64,000 nucleotides of DNA from the NCBI GenBank assembly GCA_015272215.1, contig JACYMD010000101.1:1-64000 (forward strand), read 5' to 3'. Below the pieces are notes generated by a model. It saw nothing but the letters and a program-made list of their open reading frames with translations, had not been told where the DNA came from and ran no database searches. The position numbers and the translations under genes were made by a program. Shown piece by piece: positions 17,211 through 25,305 of this stretch. Each line of letters opens with the position of its first letter. Position 1 is the first letter of the stretch. Origin of the DNA: Rivularia sp. T60_A2020_040. Its GTDB lineage: Bacteria; Cyanobacteriota; Cyanobacteriia; Cyanobacteriales; Nostocaceae.

Positions 17211-18797
17211 ATGGATGCTACGGCACTTTGGCAACGATACCAGAAATGGCTATATTTCCATGAAGGACTAGGTTTTTACCTAGACGTTAGCCGGATGGGC
17301 TTCGATGATGACTTCTTTGCGAAGTCGGTTCCTTCATTTGATCAAGCTTTCGCCGATATGGCAGAGTTGGAAAAAGGGGCGATCGCAAATCCCGATGAAG
17401 ACAGGATGGTTGGACATTACTGGTTGCGAAATCCCGACTTGGCACCAACGCCGGAATTAACGCAAGAGATTGTCAGTAATATTGAGAAAATAGAAGTATT
17501 TGCTGAGAAAATCCACACGGGTGCGATTCATCCTCCCAAAGCTCCTCGCTTCACCGATATAATCTCAATTGGGATTGGTGGTTCTGCACTCGGTCCTCAA
17601 TTTGTAGCTCAAGCTTTAGCTACAGATTATCCACCTCTAGCAATTCATTTTATTGATAACAGCGACCCCGCAGGAATCGATCGGGTATTAACTCACCTGC
17701 GAAACCGGCTTTCGAGTACCTTGGTATTGGTGATTTCCAAATCTGGAGGAACACCGGAACCGCGTAACGCCATGTTGGAAGTCAAGAAAGCCTATTCTGG
17801 GCAAAATCTAGACTTTGCCCAATATGCGATCGCCATTACCATGCCAGGTAGTAAGCTGAGTCAAATCGGCGAATCAGAAGGCTGGCTGGCACATTTTGCG
17901 ATGTACGATTGGGTGGGGGGTCGGACTTCGGAATTGTCGGCTGTAGGACTGGTTCCAGCAGCATTACAAGGAATTGACATTGGTCAAATGCTCGACGGAG
18001 CTAAAGAGATGGATGACGCAACTCGCGTCCCAGATGTTAAAAATAACCCAGCGGCATTGTTAGCTTTAGCTTGGTACTATGCCGGTAACGGACGCGGTGA
18101 AAAAGATATGGTTGTGCTTCCTTATAAAGACAGCCTACTTTTATTCAGCCGCTATCTGCAACAGTTGGTGATGGAATCTTTAGGTAAAGAAAAAGACTTA
18201 GATGGTAACATTGTCCATCAAGGTATTGCAGTTTACGGTAATAAAGGTTCAACCGATCAACACGCATACGTACAGCAATTGCGCGATGGGGTTGCTAACT
18301 TCTTCCTTACCTTCATTGAAGTTTTAGAAGATAGAAAAGGTTCCTCTTTAGAAGTTGAACCGGGAACCACGTCGGGTGATTATCTTTCTGGTTTTCTTCA
18401 AGGTACTAGAAAAGCCCTTTACGATAACCAAAGGGATTCAATTACAGTTACAATTCCTCAAGTTAATGCTCGAACTGTAGGAGCGTTAATTGCTTTATAT
18501 GAACGCGCTGTGGGTTTATACGCCAGCTTAGTGAATGTTAATGCATATCACCAACCGGGTGTAGAAGCAGGTAAAAAAGCCGCAGCAGCAATTTTAGAAT
18601 TGCAAAAACAAGCGATGTCCGTTCTACAAGCAGAAGAAAATCCCCTTTCTTTAGAAGAAATTGCCAGTAAAGCAGGTGCTTCTGAGGACATCGAGTCGAT
18701 TTACATCATATTGCGACATCTTCACGCCAACGGACGCGGTGTAGTCATAGATGGTAATTTTGCACAACCGAGTAGTTTAAAATTTTCTATCGGCTGA
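17211..18797 (+). CDS. pgi: Glucose-6-phosphate isomerase
   Basis: The 528-residue enzyme interconverts glucose 6-phosphate and fructose 6-phosphate in glycolysis and the oxidative pentose phosphate cycle. Family motifs are [14 protein letters not shown] (near residues 120-133), [13 protein letters not shown], the signature [15 protein letters not shown], and the catalytic Glu/His region with GKEKDLDGN and [12 protein letters not shown]. Length and motifs match the long cyanobacterial form. A strong terminator follows at 18863-18908. Confidence 0.97.
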   Translation: MDATALWQRYQKWLYFHEGLGFYLDVSRMGFDDDFFAKSVPSFDQAFADMAELEKGAIANPDEDRMVGHYWLRNPDLAPTPELTQEIVSNIEKIEVFAEKIHTGAIHPPKAPRFTDIISIGIGGSALGPQFVAQALATDYPPLAIHFIDNSDPAGIDRVLTHLRNRLSSTLVLVISKSGGTPEPRNAMLEVKKAYSGQNLDFAQYAIAITMPGSKLSQIGESEGWLAHFAMYDWVGGRTSELSAVGLVPAALQGIDIGQMLDGAKEMDDATRVPDVKNNPAALLALAWYYAGNGRGEKDMVVLPYKDSLLLFSRYLQQLVMESLGKEKDLDGNIVHQGIAVYGNKGSTDQHAYVQQLRDGVANFFLTFIEVLEDRKGSSLEVEPGTTSGDYLSGFLQGTRKALYDNQRDSITVTIPQVNARTVGALIALYERAVGLYASLVNVNAYHQPGVEAGKKAAAAILELQKQAMSVLQAEENPLSLEEIASKAGASEDIESIYIILRHLHANGRGVVIDGNFAQPSSLKFSIG

Positions 18798-18862
18798 TAA
18801 ATTACGTTTAAATACCATATTTTGGTAACTTTTGTTGCATCTACAACATTTTTTTATTACTG

Positions 18863-18908
18863 AGCATCTTAGATTGAACTAACTATTCAATTTTTAGGAT
18901 GCTTTTTT
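18863..18908 (+). terminator. Rho-independent terminator after pgi
   Basis: The arms AGCATC...ATTGAA and TTCAAT...GATGCT form a stem around CTAACTA, with internal mismatches, followed directly by TTTTTT. It lies 66 bases after the pgi stop and ends only 12 bases ahead of the next start codon. Confidence 0.75.
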
Positions 18909-18920
18909 AGCAATATTTTT

Positions 18921-19373
18921 ATGATGAGTAAAATTAGGGGAATTCAAATCCACTATTTAGAATCAATAAAAGGGGGGATGGCTCAATTTTTCACCCCTCA
19001 AGCTAGTAACGAAACCATGTTGGTACAGATTCCAGCCAACACAGTAGATGATTTATTCGTACATAAATCACAAACCGATCAATTATTAGTAGTTAAAGGT
19101 CGATTTGTACTAGTTACTTTAATCAACAAGCAATACCAGTACATTCCCTTAAGTGAAAAATATCCAGCAGTAGTAACAATTCCACCGGGAGTTCTCCATG
19201 GAGCAATTAACACCACTCCAGAACCCTGTGTGATTGTAAACGCTGTATTACGTCATCGAGAACCGCAAAAACTCGATTACGTTACCCGTGGAAGACCATT
19301 TCCTTATGATTTAGAAGCAGCAGAAGCCGCAATTCGTAATTTAGAAGCAACAAAGCAAATATTTTGCAAGTAA
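18921..19373 (+). CDS. Cupin-like protein
   Basis: A 150-residue protein that appears to be a single-domain cupin: LVQIPANTVDDLFVHKSQTDQLLVVKGRFVLVT (residues about 35-65 in pieces) corresponds to the first cupin strand group, and the conserved VTIPPGVLHGAIN (about 87-99) to the second motif, with His94 as a candidate metal ligand. It resembles the dTDP-sugar epimerase-like RmlC cupins, but no catalytic pair can be assigned. The substrate is unknown. The start codon pair ATGATG at 18921 lacks a Shine-Dalgarno sequence, and a terminator of pgi ends just upstream. Confidence 0.7.
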   Translation: MMSKIRGIQIHYLESIKGGMAQFFTPQASNETMLVQIPANTVDDLFVHKSQTDQLLVVKGRFVLVTLINKQYQYIPLSEKYPAVVTIPPGVLHGAINTTPEPCVIVNAVLRHREPQKLDYVTRGRPFPYDLEAAEAAIRNLEATKQIFCK

Positions 19374-19433
19374 TTTAATAAAGGGAAGAGGGAAGAGGCA
19401 ATAGGGAAGAGGGAAGAGGGAATGGGGAATGGG

Positions 19434-19546
19434 GGGCGTTGCTGAATCATGGTGTGAATTGGAAATGTAGAGACGCAAGGGTTCGCGTCTCTACAAGGTT
19501 TTTAAATCACATATAATCGCGTTCATACATTAAATCAGCAACGCCC
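19434..19546. mobile_element. 113-base MITE-like element with terminal inverted repeats
   Basis: Terminal inverted repeats GGGCGTTGCTGAAT (19434-19447) and AATCAGCAACGCCC (19533-19546) match at 13 of 14 positions. Inside is a hairpin TGTAGAGACGC...GCGTCTCTACA. It encodes no protein. A truncated copy lies at 1986-2080. The surrounding bases (19380-19433 and 19547-19565) are GGGAAGA/GGGAATA repeats, which obscures any target-site duplication. The remaining part of this 565-base gene-free stretch (19374-19938) is covered by the next repeat. Confidence 0.8.
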
Positions 19547-19594
19547 AATAGGGAATAGGGTTAGTGGGGTAAGAAGTCGGTTAACTCACATCTT

Positions 19595-19751
19595 GCACCC
19601 TACGCATAATTAACTAGATAATCAAAAATACAAATAAAAATATTACTAAAATAAAAGTGTAATATTTTAGTCCATTTTAATGGACTTCTGCTATTAGACT
19701 GGGACTTGCAGTCCCAGGCGGGTAAGAATGAAGTCAAACAATCAGTAATTA
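19595..19751. repeat. 157-base dispersed repeat, copy A
   Basis: This stretch, from GCACCCTACGCATAATTAA to CAGTAATTA, is closely similar throughout to 31082-31238. It contains the hairpins AGTCCATTTTAATGGACT and CTGGGACTTGCAGTCCCAG. A third, shorter, inverted remnant is at about 30709-30762. No reading frame is conserved, so it is a non-coding dispersed repeat; the hairpins could also give a stable transcript. Confidence 0.8.
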
Positions 19752-19938
19752 TTTTGAGTTAGGAGTTTTGATGGTGCAAGAGATGAATTAACTTCCACGA
19801 AACCCGACTTCTGGAGTCTAGAGAAAAAAGTAAGAAAATATGAATTAATACTTGAATTTCCTTACATTTGGCATTTCTTGAACTCCAATAAATTTTCAAC
19901 AACAGGCGTAAAACTCTTCCCTATTCTCTCTTCCCTTT

Positions 19939-21507
19939 TTATTGATATTGAAGATAATCATCCAAATCATCAATTTTTGGGTCATTAAATTCCTGTAAAA
20001 CTCGCCAAATAATCGTATAAGTACCATCAGTACGACGACTGACAAGTCGAAAAGCAACAATTACATCACTACTTTGCATTTCTAATAATTGGTCTAGATA
20101 ACGCCGTTGTTTTCTTGTCAACGGTTGATTATTAGCGATGATTTCTGGTAATTGAAACTGCAAATTACGCACTAAATAAGTATTATTTAATTTAGCGTCA
20201 ACCATATTTAAAATTGGTTGATTAGCAATTGAAAATTGGTGTTTTCCGGTAATAATTTTTTGTCTTTCTGCTTGTAAGGCATTTAATTTTTTCGGAGGCT
20301 GATAATTAATAAAAATATTTCTTTTTTCGGGAGCAACAGCCTGTAAACTGGCATCCAACTGATTTAAAGGGATATCCCCAACCTCTGTAATAAAGCCATA
20401 ATTTACTCCCTGGGGCAATAATTGAAACTTCCCTTTTACTATTTGAAGTGGTAAATTAGGCATAAAGTCACCCTTGGGTTCAACTAAAACCGGGAAAGGA
20501 TAGCGACCAAGAACGTTTTTTTGTGAGCGATTCTCCACAGTATTCAAGGGACGAACATCAGCTTGAGATGACAGTACGCGGAAAATACCCGTATTAGGCA
20601 TTGACAGCAATTTTTGGTAAAGTTGCTTTTCTGGGAGGTAAATATCATAGGTCAAACGGTCTAATTCCGCAGCAGTTTTTCGGGGATTGTGAAAATTATT
20701 GGCATCGGGAAATTCAGATATTGCTGTTGCTAAAAACTTTTCGGCATTTTTCAAAGTCGTTAAAGCTGTGGATGGTGGTTTAATCGCTGGTTGTACAGGT
20801 GGAACGTAATTGGAAATTGCCCTTTTTCTACTTTTACCAACATAAACCTTAGCAGTATGATCTACTTCAGGCTCTAAAATAGCATGAGGAGTTGCCCGTT
20901 GATGAAGATTGGGGCGGCTGACAGGAGACATCGGCAGCACTAAATCGGATTGTTTTTCTCCACTAACTAAAGGTAGTTCTCGGACTACAGTTAATTCACC
21001 ACGTCGAGATAAAAGTACATCTAACATTGGGGTAAGTTTTGACAATTCCCGGCTCGAATTATACAAAGAACAATAAATCTTTAAATTCGATGCAGTTAAA
21101 AGAGGTATAGAATCAATAGGAACACTTGAACCTTGATTTTGGTTGCACAAAGTTTGGGGATCAGCATATTGACCGGGGAACGCCGGTCGCCGCAGGCTCC
21201 GCCGAGAATCGGCGGAGTACCGGCGACTTTTGAGGAAACCTTCTACTGCTACAGTCTGAGTAACTAGTTGTCCTCCCACCGCTCGCATTTTGTTAGAATC
21301 AGGGTTTTGTAAAGCTTGTTCAATGCGAAAAATCAAATTTACCTGCTGAGTCACCAACCTTCTTGAAACCATTTCAAAGCTTTCAGCTTGAGTGGACTTG
21401 CGATCGCGATTTGAAGAAGATTGCCAATCAGCCTCACCAGCAAAAGCGCTTTCAATGTTAGCTAACAAACAAAAAGGCAGCAAAAAACTCAAAAAAGTGT
21501 ATTTCAT
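19939..21507 (-). CDS. Secreted protein of unknown function
   Basis: A 522-residue protein with a signal peptide (1-23, hydrophobic FLSFLLPFCLL, cleavage after AFA). The rest is hydrophilic, Pro- and Gln-rich in the middle, with two cysteines (TLCNQNQ, IYCSLYN). I recognise no domain. Residues about 94-110 (RRYSADSRRSLRRPAFP) are encoded by a GC-rich palindromic insertion (21186-21227) unlike the rest of the gene. It is probably periplasmic or lumenal. It is divergent from sasA across a 133-base gap. Confidence 0.65.
   Translation of the reverse strand: MKYTFLSFLLPFCLLANIESAFAGEADWQSSSNRDRKSTQAESFEMVSRRLVTQQVNLIFRIEQALQNPDSNKMRAVGGQLVTQTVAVEGFLKSRRYSADSRRSLRRPAFPGQYADPQTLCNQNQGSSVPIDSIPLLTASNLKIYCSLYNSSRELSKLTPMLDVLLSRRGELTVVRELPLVSGEKQSDLVLPMSPVSRPNLHQRATPHAILEPEVDHTAKVYVGKSRKRAISNYVPPVQPAIKPPSTALTTLKNAEKFLATAISEFPDANNFHNPRKTAAELDRLTYDIYLPEKQLYQKLLSMPNTGIFRVLSSQADVRPLNTVENRSQKNVLGRYPFPVLVEPKGDFMPNLPLQIVKGKFQLLPQGVNYGFITEVGDIPLNQLDASLQAVAPEKRNIFINYQPPKKLNALQAERQKIITGKHQFSIANQPILNMVDAKLNNTYLVRNLQFQLPEIIANNQPLTRKQRRYLDQLLEMQSSDVIVAFRLVSRRTDGTYTIIWRVLQEFNDPKIDDLDDYLQYQ
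21186..21227. repeat. GC-rich palindromic element inserted in frame in a coding sequence
   Basis: Two nested hairpins: outer arms GTCGCCG (21186-21192) and CGGCGAC (21221-21227), inner arms CTCCGCCGA (21197-21205) and TCGGCGGAG (21209-21217) with loop GAA. In an A/T-rich gene this block is almost entirely G/C. It keeps the reading frame, so the host protein gains an Arg/Ser-rich peptide. Confidence 0.8.
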
Positions 21508-21640
21508 GTCAAAAATCTCATAAATATAGTATGAAAAGCCTAAAATAGAATTAAAACAACTATTTTAACGGCATTCGTCAGTCCATTGTACTTTCACCGA
21601 AAGCGATAACGGTTTGTTACCAGTGTTGAGAAAAGATTTG

Positions 21641-22837
21641 ATGCAAGCTTCTCAGAAACCGCTGATTAATTCAGAAGCCCCCTTACAACTGTTACTATTT
21701 GTAGATGAACGCCCCAAATCCCGACTACAAGTACAGCAGATTCGCTCCTATCTCAAACAATTGCAGCTTGAACATGATTTATCCCTTCAAGTTATTGATG
21801 TTGGAGAGCAGCCCCATTTAGCAGAACATTTCAAACTCGTAGCAACACCAGCATTAGTCAAGATTCATCCAGAACCCAGACAAGTATTAGCCGGTAGTAA
21901 TATAGTTTCTCAACTAAAAACCTGGTGGTCGCGGTGGCAAAATAGTATAGAATCTTACTTACAATTACAGCACGAATTACAAAAAGTTCCAGAAAATGAT
22001 TTTAGTGATGGGTATATTAACAAATCTCAAACACCCACAAACTCCCTAGCGATTTCTTCCGAAATCATTCAGCTTACTGATGAAGTGTTTCGTTTAAAAC
22101 AAGAAAAACAGCAACTTCAAGAACAATTGCTTTTTAAAGAACGTGTTATATCAATGTTGGCGCATGATCTCCGCAACCCCCTCACCGCAGCAATCATCGC
22201 CATAGATACTTTACAATCTAATTTCAATTGCGAAACTGGCGAATTTGAGCGATTAAAACCAACATTAACCGCTCATGTACTTAATCACGCCCGCACTCAA
22301 ACCAAAATAATTGAAAAAATGATTACCAACCTTTTACAAGTCGGACGCGGTAATGATACAAAAATTCCCATATCGCCGACTAAAATTGCATTAGGTAATC
22401 TTTGTCTGGAAATACTCGAAGAATTAAGCGAATCCTGTAAAGCCAAATCCCTAACAATCAAAAAAGACATTCCCCAAGACTTACCATACGTCTATGCCGA
22501 TCCCGAACGCATACGCCAAGTACTGATAAATCTTCTAGACAACGCGATTAAATATACACCTCCAAAAGGGACGCTGATTATTGCCGGTTTGCATCGTACC
22601 AATCAAAAAGTGCAATTTAGCATTGGTGATAGTGGCCCGGGTATTCCCCAAGAAAATCGCGATCGCATTTTTGAAAACCACTTTCGTTTAGAACGAGATC
22701 AAGCTAAAGATGGTTACGGTATTGGCTTAAATTTATGTCAAAAAATTATCCTGGCACATTACGGTCAAATTTGGGTAGATACCGCACCTAATGGTGGAGC
22801 TAGGTTTCACTTTATACTGCCGGTTTATCCGAATTAA
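21641..22837 (+). CDS. sasA: Circadian clock histidine kinase SasA
   Basis: SasA reads out the KaiC oscillator and phosphorylates RpaA. The N-terminal KaiB-like thioredoxin fold (about 15-95: [14 protein letters not shown] ... [20 protein letters not shown]) binds KaiC; a linker and coiled coil (about 135-170) follow, then the HisKA H-box [13 protein letters not shown] (His175) and a HATPase domain with the N-box [20 protein letters not shown], and GYGIGLNLC. The length (398 residues) is usual for the family. I take the ATG at 21641; a TTG at 21614 would add nine residues but has no better ribosome binding site. The stop codon opens a TAATTGG array. Confidence 0.95.
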   Translation: MQASQKPLINSEAPLQLLLFVDERPKSRLQVQQIRSYLKQLQLEHDLSLQVIDVGEQPHLAEHFKLVATPALVKIHPEPRQVLAGSNIVSQLKTWWSRWQNSIESYLQLQHELQKVPENDFSDGYINKSQTPTNSLAISSEIIQLTDEVFRLKQEKQQLQEQLLFKERVISMLAHDLRNPLTAAIIAIDTLQSNFNCETGEFERLKPTLTAHVLNHARTQTKIIEKMITNLLQVGRGNDTKIPISPTKIALGNLCLEILEELSESCKAKSLTIKKDIPQDLPYVYADPERIRQVLINLLDNAIKYTPPKGTLIIAGLHRTNQKVQFSIGDSGPGIPQENRDRIFENHFRLERDQAKDGYGIGLNLCQKIILAHYGQIWVDTAPNGGARFHFILPVYPN

Positions 22838-22869
22838 TTGGTAATTGGTAATTGGTAATTGGTAATTGG
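22835..22869. repeat. TAATTGG heptanucleotide array, 5 units
   Basis: Five perfect TAATTGG units. The first three bases of the first unit are the TAA stop codon of sasA. The same heptamer forms a six-unit array at 35161-35202. Confidence 0.88.
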
Positions 22870-22904
22870 TAATGGGTAAATTATATATTTCAATTAGTTA
22901 GCAG

Positions 22905-23327
22905 TTAGCGGTTGATTACTTTGTGCTGTAAAGCCGCAATAATTTGCACGTTTGCAGCCGGGAAATTAAATTCTTCCAATTGTTCCAACTTTACCCAGCG
23001 AATTTCATCACATTCTAATGGTTGGGGAATACCTTTAATGTGGTGACATTCGTGTACGGTGAGAGTAACTCGTAAATCGGTATAAGTATGATCGATAGTA
23101 ATGAGATGTTCGCCAACTTCAATTTCTATTGCCAATTCTTCAGCAATTTCTCGTTTAATACATTCTTCGATAGTTTCACCTGGTTCGATTTTGCCTCCAG
23201 GAAACTCCCATAAACCACCCATCGTTCCTTGTTGACGACGGCGATCGATTAGAATCTGTTGTTTATCATTCCAAATTACTGCGACACCGATAATTTTATG
23301 AGGTAGAGAAGAACTGGTTGTAACCAT
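22905..23327 (-). CDS. mutT: MutT-like NUDIX hydrolase, probable 8-oxo-dGTP diphosphatase
   Basis: A 140-residue NUDIX protein with a nearly canonical box, residues 45-67 (GKIEPGET ... REIAEELAI); the final Gly of the REUxEExGU pattern is Ala here. The WEFPGGK context and the GIPQPLECDEIRWV segment near the C terminus are those of MutT-type enzymes that cleanse the nucleotide pool by hydrolysing 8-oxo-dGTP. It is 15 bases downstream of a GIY-YIG protein gene on the same strand, and the two look like one operon, both consistent with genome maintenance. Confidence 0.88.
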   Translation of the reverse strand: MVTTSSSLPHKIIGVAVIWNDKQQILIDRRRQQGTMGGLWEFPGGKIEPGETIEECIKREIAEELAIEIEVGEHLITIDHTYTDLRVTLTVHECHHIKGIPQPLECDEIRWVKLEQLEEFNFPAANVQIIAALQHKVINR

Positions 23328-23342
23328 ATTATTATCAACTTT

Positions 23343-23891
23343 CTAAGATTTCAAATCTAATAAACCTTCTTCTTTCAACTTAGGATTAAATCTTACTTGC
23401 ATTTGTAAACCCCGTGCTTCTAACTGTTTTAAAATATCCGCTTCAACTCGTCGCGCTACATTTTTGATAATTTTAATCTTTGTCATTTCATCATTGACAG
23501 GATTATCATAATTAGCTTGTTCTTCCGCAGTAATCAAAGCTTTTGCATCAATAGGAGATACCCATTTCTCTTTATTTTCTCCATTCCCCGTAGGAATACT
23601 ACCATTTTCCGCAATCCAGGCTTGTTCAATTTGTTCTAAAATTGTACGGCTGGGACGTTCAATAGTTTCTACTTTTACCCAATAACAATATTGTGTTTGC
23701 CGGACTAAATGTTGTCTGAGACTGAGAAAAACATCGCGAGAATAACCGATAAATTGCAGCGTTTTATCTTGATCAAAAATTGCATAAACACCAATTTTTC
23801 CTTGATATTGTTCGGGTAAATCGCCATTATCATCAATATAAGGAATAAATTCTAAACTATTTAAAGAAGGAATATTTATTTCTGTAGTCAT
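23343..23891 (-). CDS. GIY-YIG nuclease family protein
   Basis: A 182-residue protein. Residues about 30-110 resemble a GIY-YIG domain: GVYAIFD for GIY and FIGYSRD for YIG, then SLRQHL with an Arg/His pair and LEQIEQAWIAENGSIPTGN, holding the catalytic-type Glu and Asn. The C-terminal 60 residues (KIIKNVARRVEADILKQL ...) are unique to cyanobacterial relatives as far as I recall. Whether it cuts DNA is unknown. It stands 15 bases upstream of mutT. Confidence 0.8.
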   Translation of the reverse strand: MTTEINIPSLNSLEFIPYIDDNGDLPEQYQGKIGVYAIFDQDKTLQFIGYSRDVFLSLRQHLVRQTQYCYWVKVETIERPSRTILEQIEQAWIAENGSIPTGNGENKEKWVSPIDAKALITAEEQANYDNPVNDEMTKIKIIKNVARRVEADILKQLEARGLQMQVRFNPKLKEEGLLDLKS

Positions 23892-23935
23892 TATCAGTTG
23901 TCAGGTATCAATTATCAGTTATCAACTAACCACCA

Positions 23936-24310
23936 TCAGTTATCAATTTTTTGATAAATTGCACATAGCCGACTTGGTTTAAAAATCTTGGCTTTAAACA
24001 TAAAATTCGGTGGTACATTTAAAATCACATACTCTTCAGATTCGTGATATTTCTGAAATTCTGCTGGCATTCCTTTGGGTGTAGCGCTACTATAAGGAAC
24101 CGGCTGAAATAGTAATTCGGTAAATTCTACTTGTTCACAACTTGACTGTTGACAAACTTGTTTTAAAAAGCTTTCATTTATTAACAATTCAAATAAATCT
24201 GCTTTAGCTTGTGGTTCTAAAGTGAAATTACTGTCAAAACTTTGAATAATTTTTAAAGCCATTTTTCCGATTAACTTATGTCCATAAAATTTTAAAACAG
24301 CTAAATCCAT
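23936..24310 (-). CDS. Conserved-type hypothetical protein
   Basis: I read a 124-residue protein from the ATG at 24310. The open frame runs 44 codons further upstream, but that part is encoded by a dispersed repeat (GCGTACCTTTGCGTGTACC and neighbours at 24372-24410), giving AKVRKGTRKGTLR, so it is not a credible N terminus. The protein has no signal peptide or membrane span, and one Cys-x4-Cys (CQQSSCEQ) motif. No family is recognised. Neighbours give no functional clue. Confidence 0.5.
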   Translation of the reverse strand: MDLAVLKFYGHKLIGKMALKIIQSFDSNFTLEPQAKADLFELLINESFLKQVCQQSSCEQVEFTELLFQPVPYSSATPKGMPAEFQKYHESEEYVILNVPPNFMFKAKIFKPSRLCAIYQKIDN

Positions 24311-24483
24311 TAAATAAAGGATTTGCAACGAAAAATAATAAAGCTTAACAAGATATCGTCGAATTATTCTCAGCGTACCTTTGCGTGTACCTTTGCGTAC
24401 CTTTGCGTTAAAAAATATCATTCCAAAATAAAAAACCCCCAATTAGGAGGTTAAAAATCAAATATTTGAACTACAAAAAATAC

Positions 24484-25107
24484 TTAAAGTAAGTACAGAA
24501 TCCCAAAAAGGATAATCCAAATTACATCAACAAAGTGCCAATATAATTCAGCAGCTTCGATACCAAAATGATGTTTGTCGCTGTAATGATTCTGCTTACG
24601 AGAACGCCATAATACAGCTAATATCGCTAAAACACCCACAGTAACGTGCAAACCGTGGAAACCAGTCAACACGTAGAATGCACTAGCAAATAAATTGGTT
24701 GTTAAACCGAATTCCAGATGTTTGTATTCGTAAATCTGACCGCATAAAAAGATAATTCCCATCACAGCGGTAATTGCAAACCACATTTGCATACCCCGTA
24801 CATTGTTCTTTTTGATAGCAGTATCAGCATTGTGAATCACAAAACTACTAGAAATTAGAATTATCGTGTTGATACCAGGAAGTAACAATTCTAACTCTGG
24901 AGTACCTGCGGGAGGCCATTCAGTTAAAGTAGAACGGAAGGCAAAGTATGCACCGAACATACCCAAGAAAATCATGCCTTCAGCGATTAGAAATACAACT
25001 AATCCGAAAAGACGATGGTCTGGATGTGCTGCGTGTTGTGCTTCTACAGTCGCTGCATGATGGTGATTTTGTTCTGCTTTTGCTGAGTCGATTGCTTGAC
25101 TTTGCAT
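24484..25107 (-). CDS. ctaE: Cytochrome c oxidase subunit III
   Basis: A 207-residue integral membrane subunit of the aa3-type terminal oxidase. It has a His-rich N terminus (QNHHHAATVEAQHAAHPDHR), then five membrane spans with LIAEGMIFLGMFGAYFAFR (split) and the family motif GFHGLHVTVG; the C-terminal LYWHFVDVIWIILFGILYL (19 residues) is typical. Five spans instead of seven is usual for cyanobacterial CtaE. The ATG at 25107 is preferred; the frame extends 13 codons upstream into repeats. It is the last gene of the ctaC-ctaD-ctaE cluster. Confidence 0.95.
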   Translation of the reverse strand: MQSQAIDSAKAEQNHHHAATVEAQHAAHPDHRLFGLVVFLIAEGMIFLGMFGAYFAFRSTLTEWPPAGTPELELLLPGINTIILISSSFVIHNADTAIKKNNVRGMQMWFAITAVMGIIFLCGQIYEYKHLEFGLTTNLFASAFYVLTGFHGLHVTVGVLAILAVLWRSRKQNHYSDKHHFGIEAAELYWHFVDVIWIILFGILYLL

Positions 25108-25140
25108 AAATTTTTGATTGAGTAGGAATATTTTGTGGAA

Positions 25141-25254
25141 CCTCACCCCGTCCTTCGGACACCCCTCCTTAGTAAGGAGAGGGGAGGGGGTGAGGTTTTT
25201 GCGGGAATTGGGTTAAGGAGAGGGGAGGGGGTGAGGTTTTTGCGGGAATTGGGT
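25141..25254. repeat. Repeat with a 41-base tandem duplication between ctaD and ctaE
   Basis: CCTCACCCC at 25141 and GGGGGTGAGG ending at 25195 form a large inverted repeat. A 41-base unit beginning TAAGGAGAGGGGAGGGGGT is duplicated perfectly in tandem (25173-25213 and 25214-25254). The core (CCTCACCCC...GGTGAGG) is the same as in the 129/130-base elements at 30780 and 32573. In the transcript of the cox operon it would form a strong hairpin between ctaD and ctaE. Confidence 0.8.
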
Positions 25255-25305
25255 TGAAGTATAAAGCTTTTTGATACTTCAACTTTTGTCAGTAATTAAC
25301 TAACT

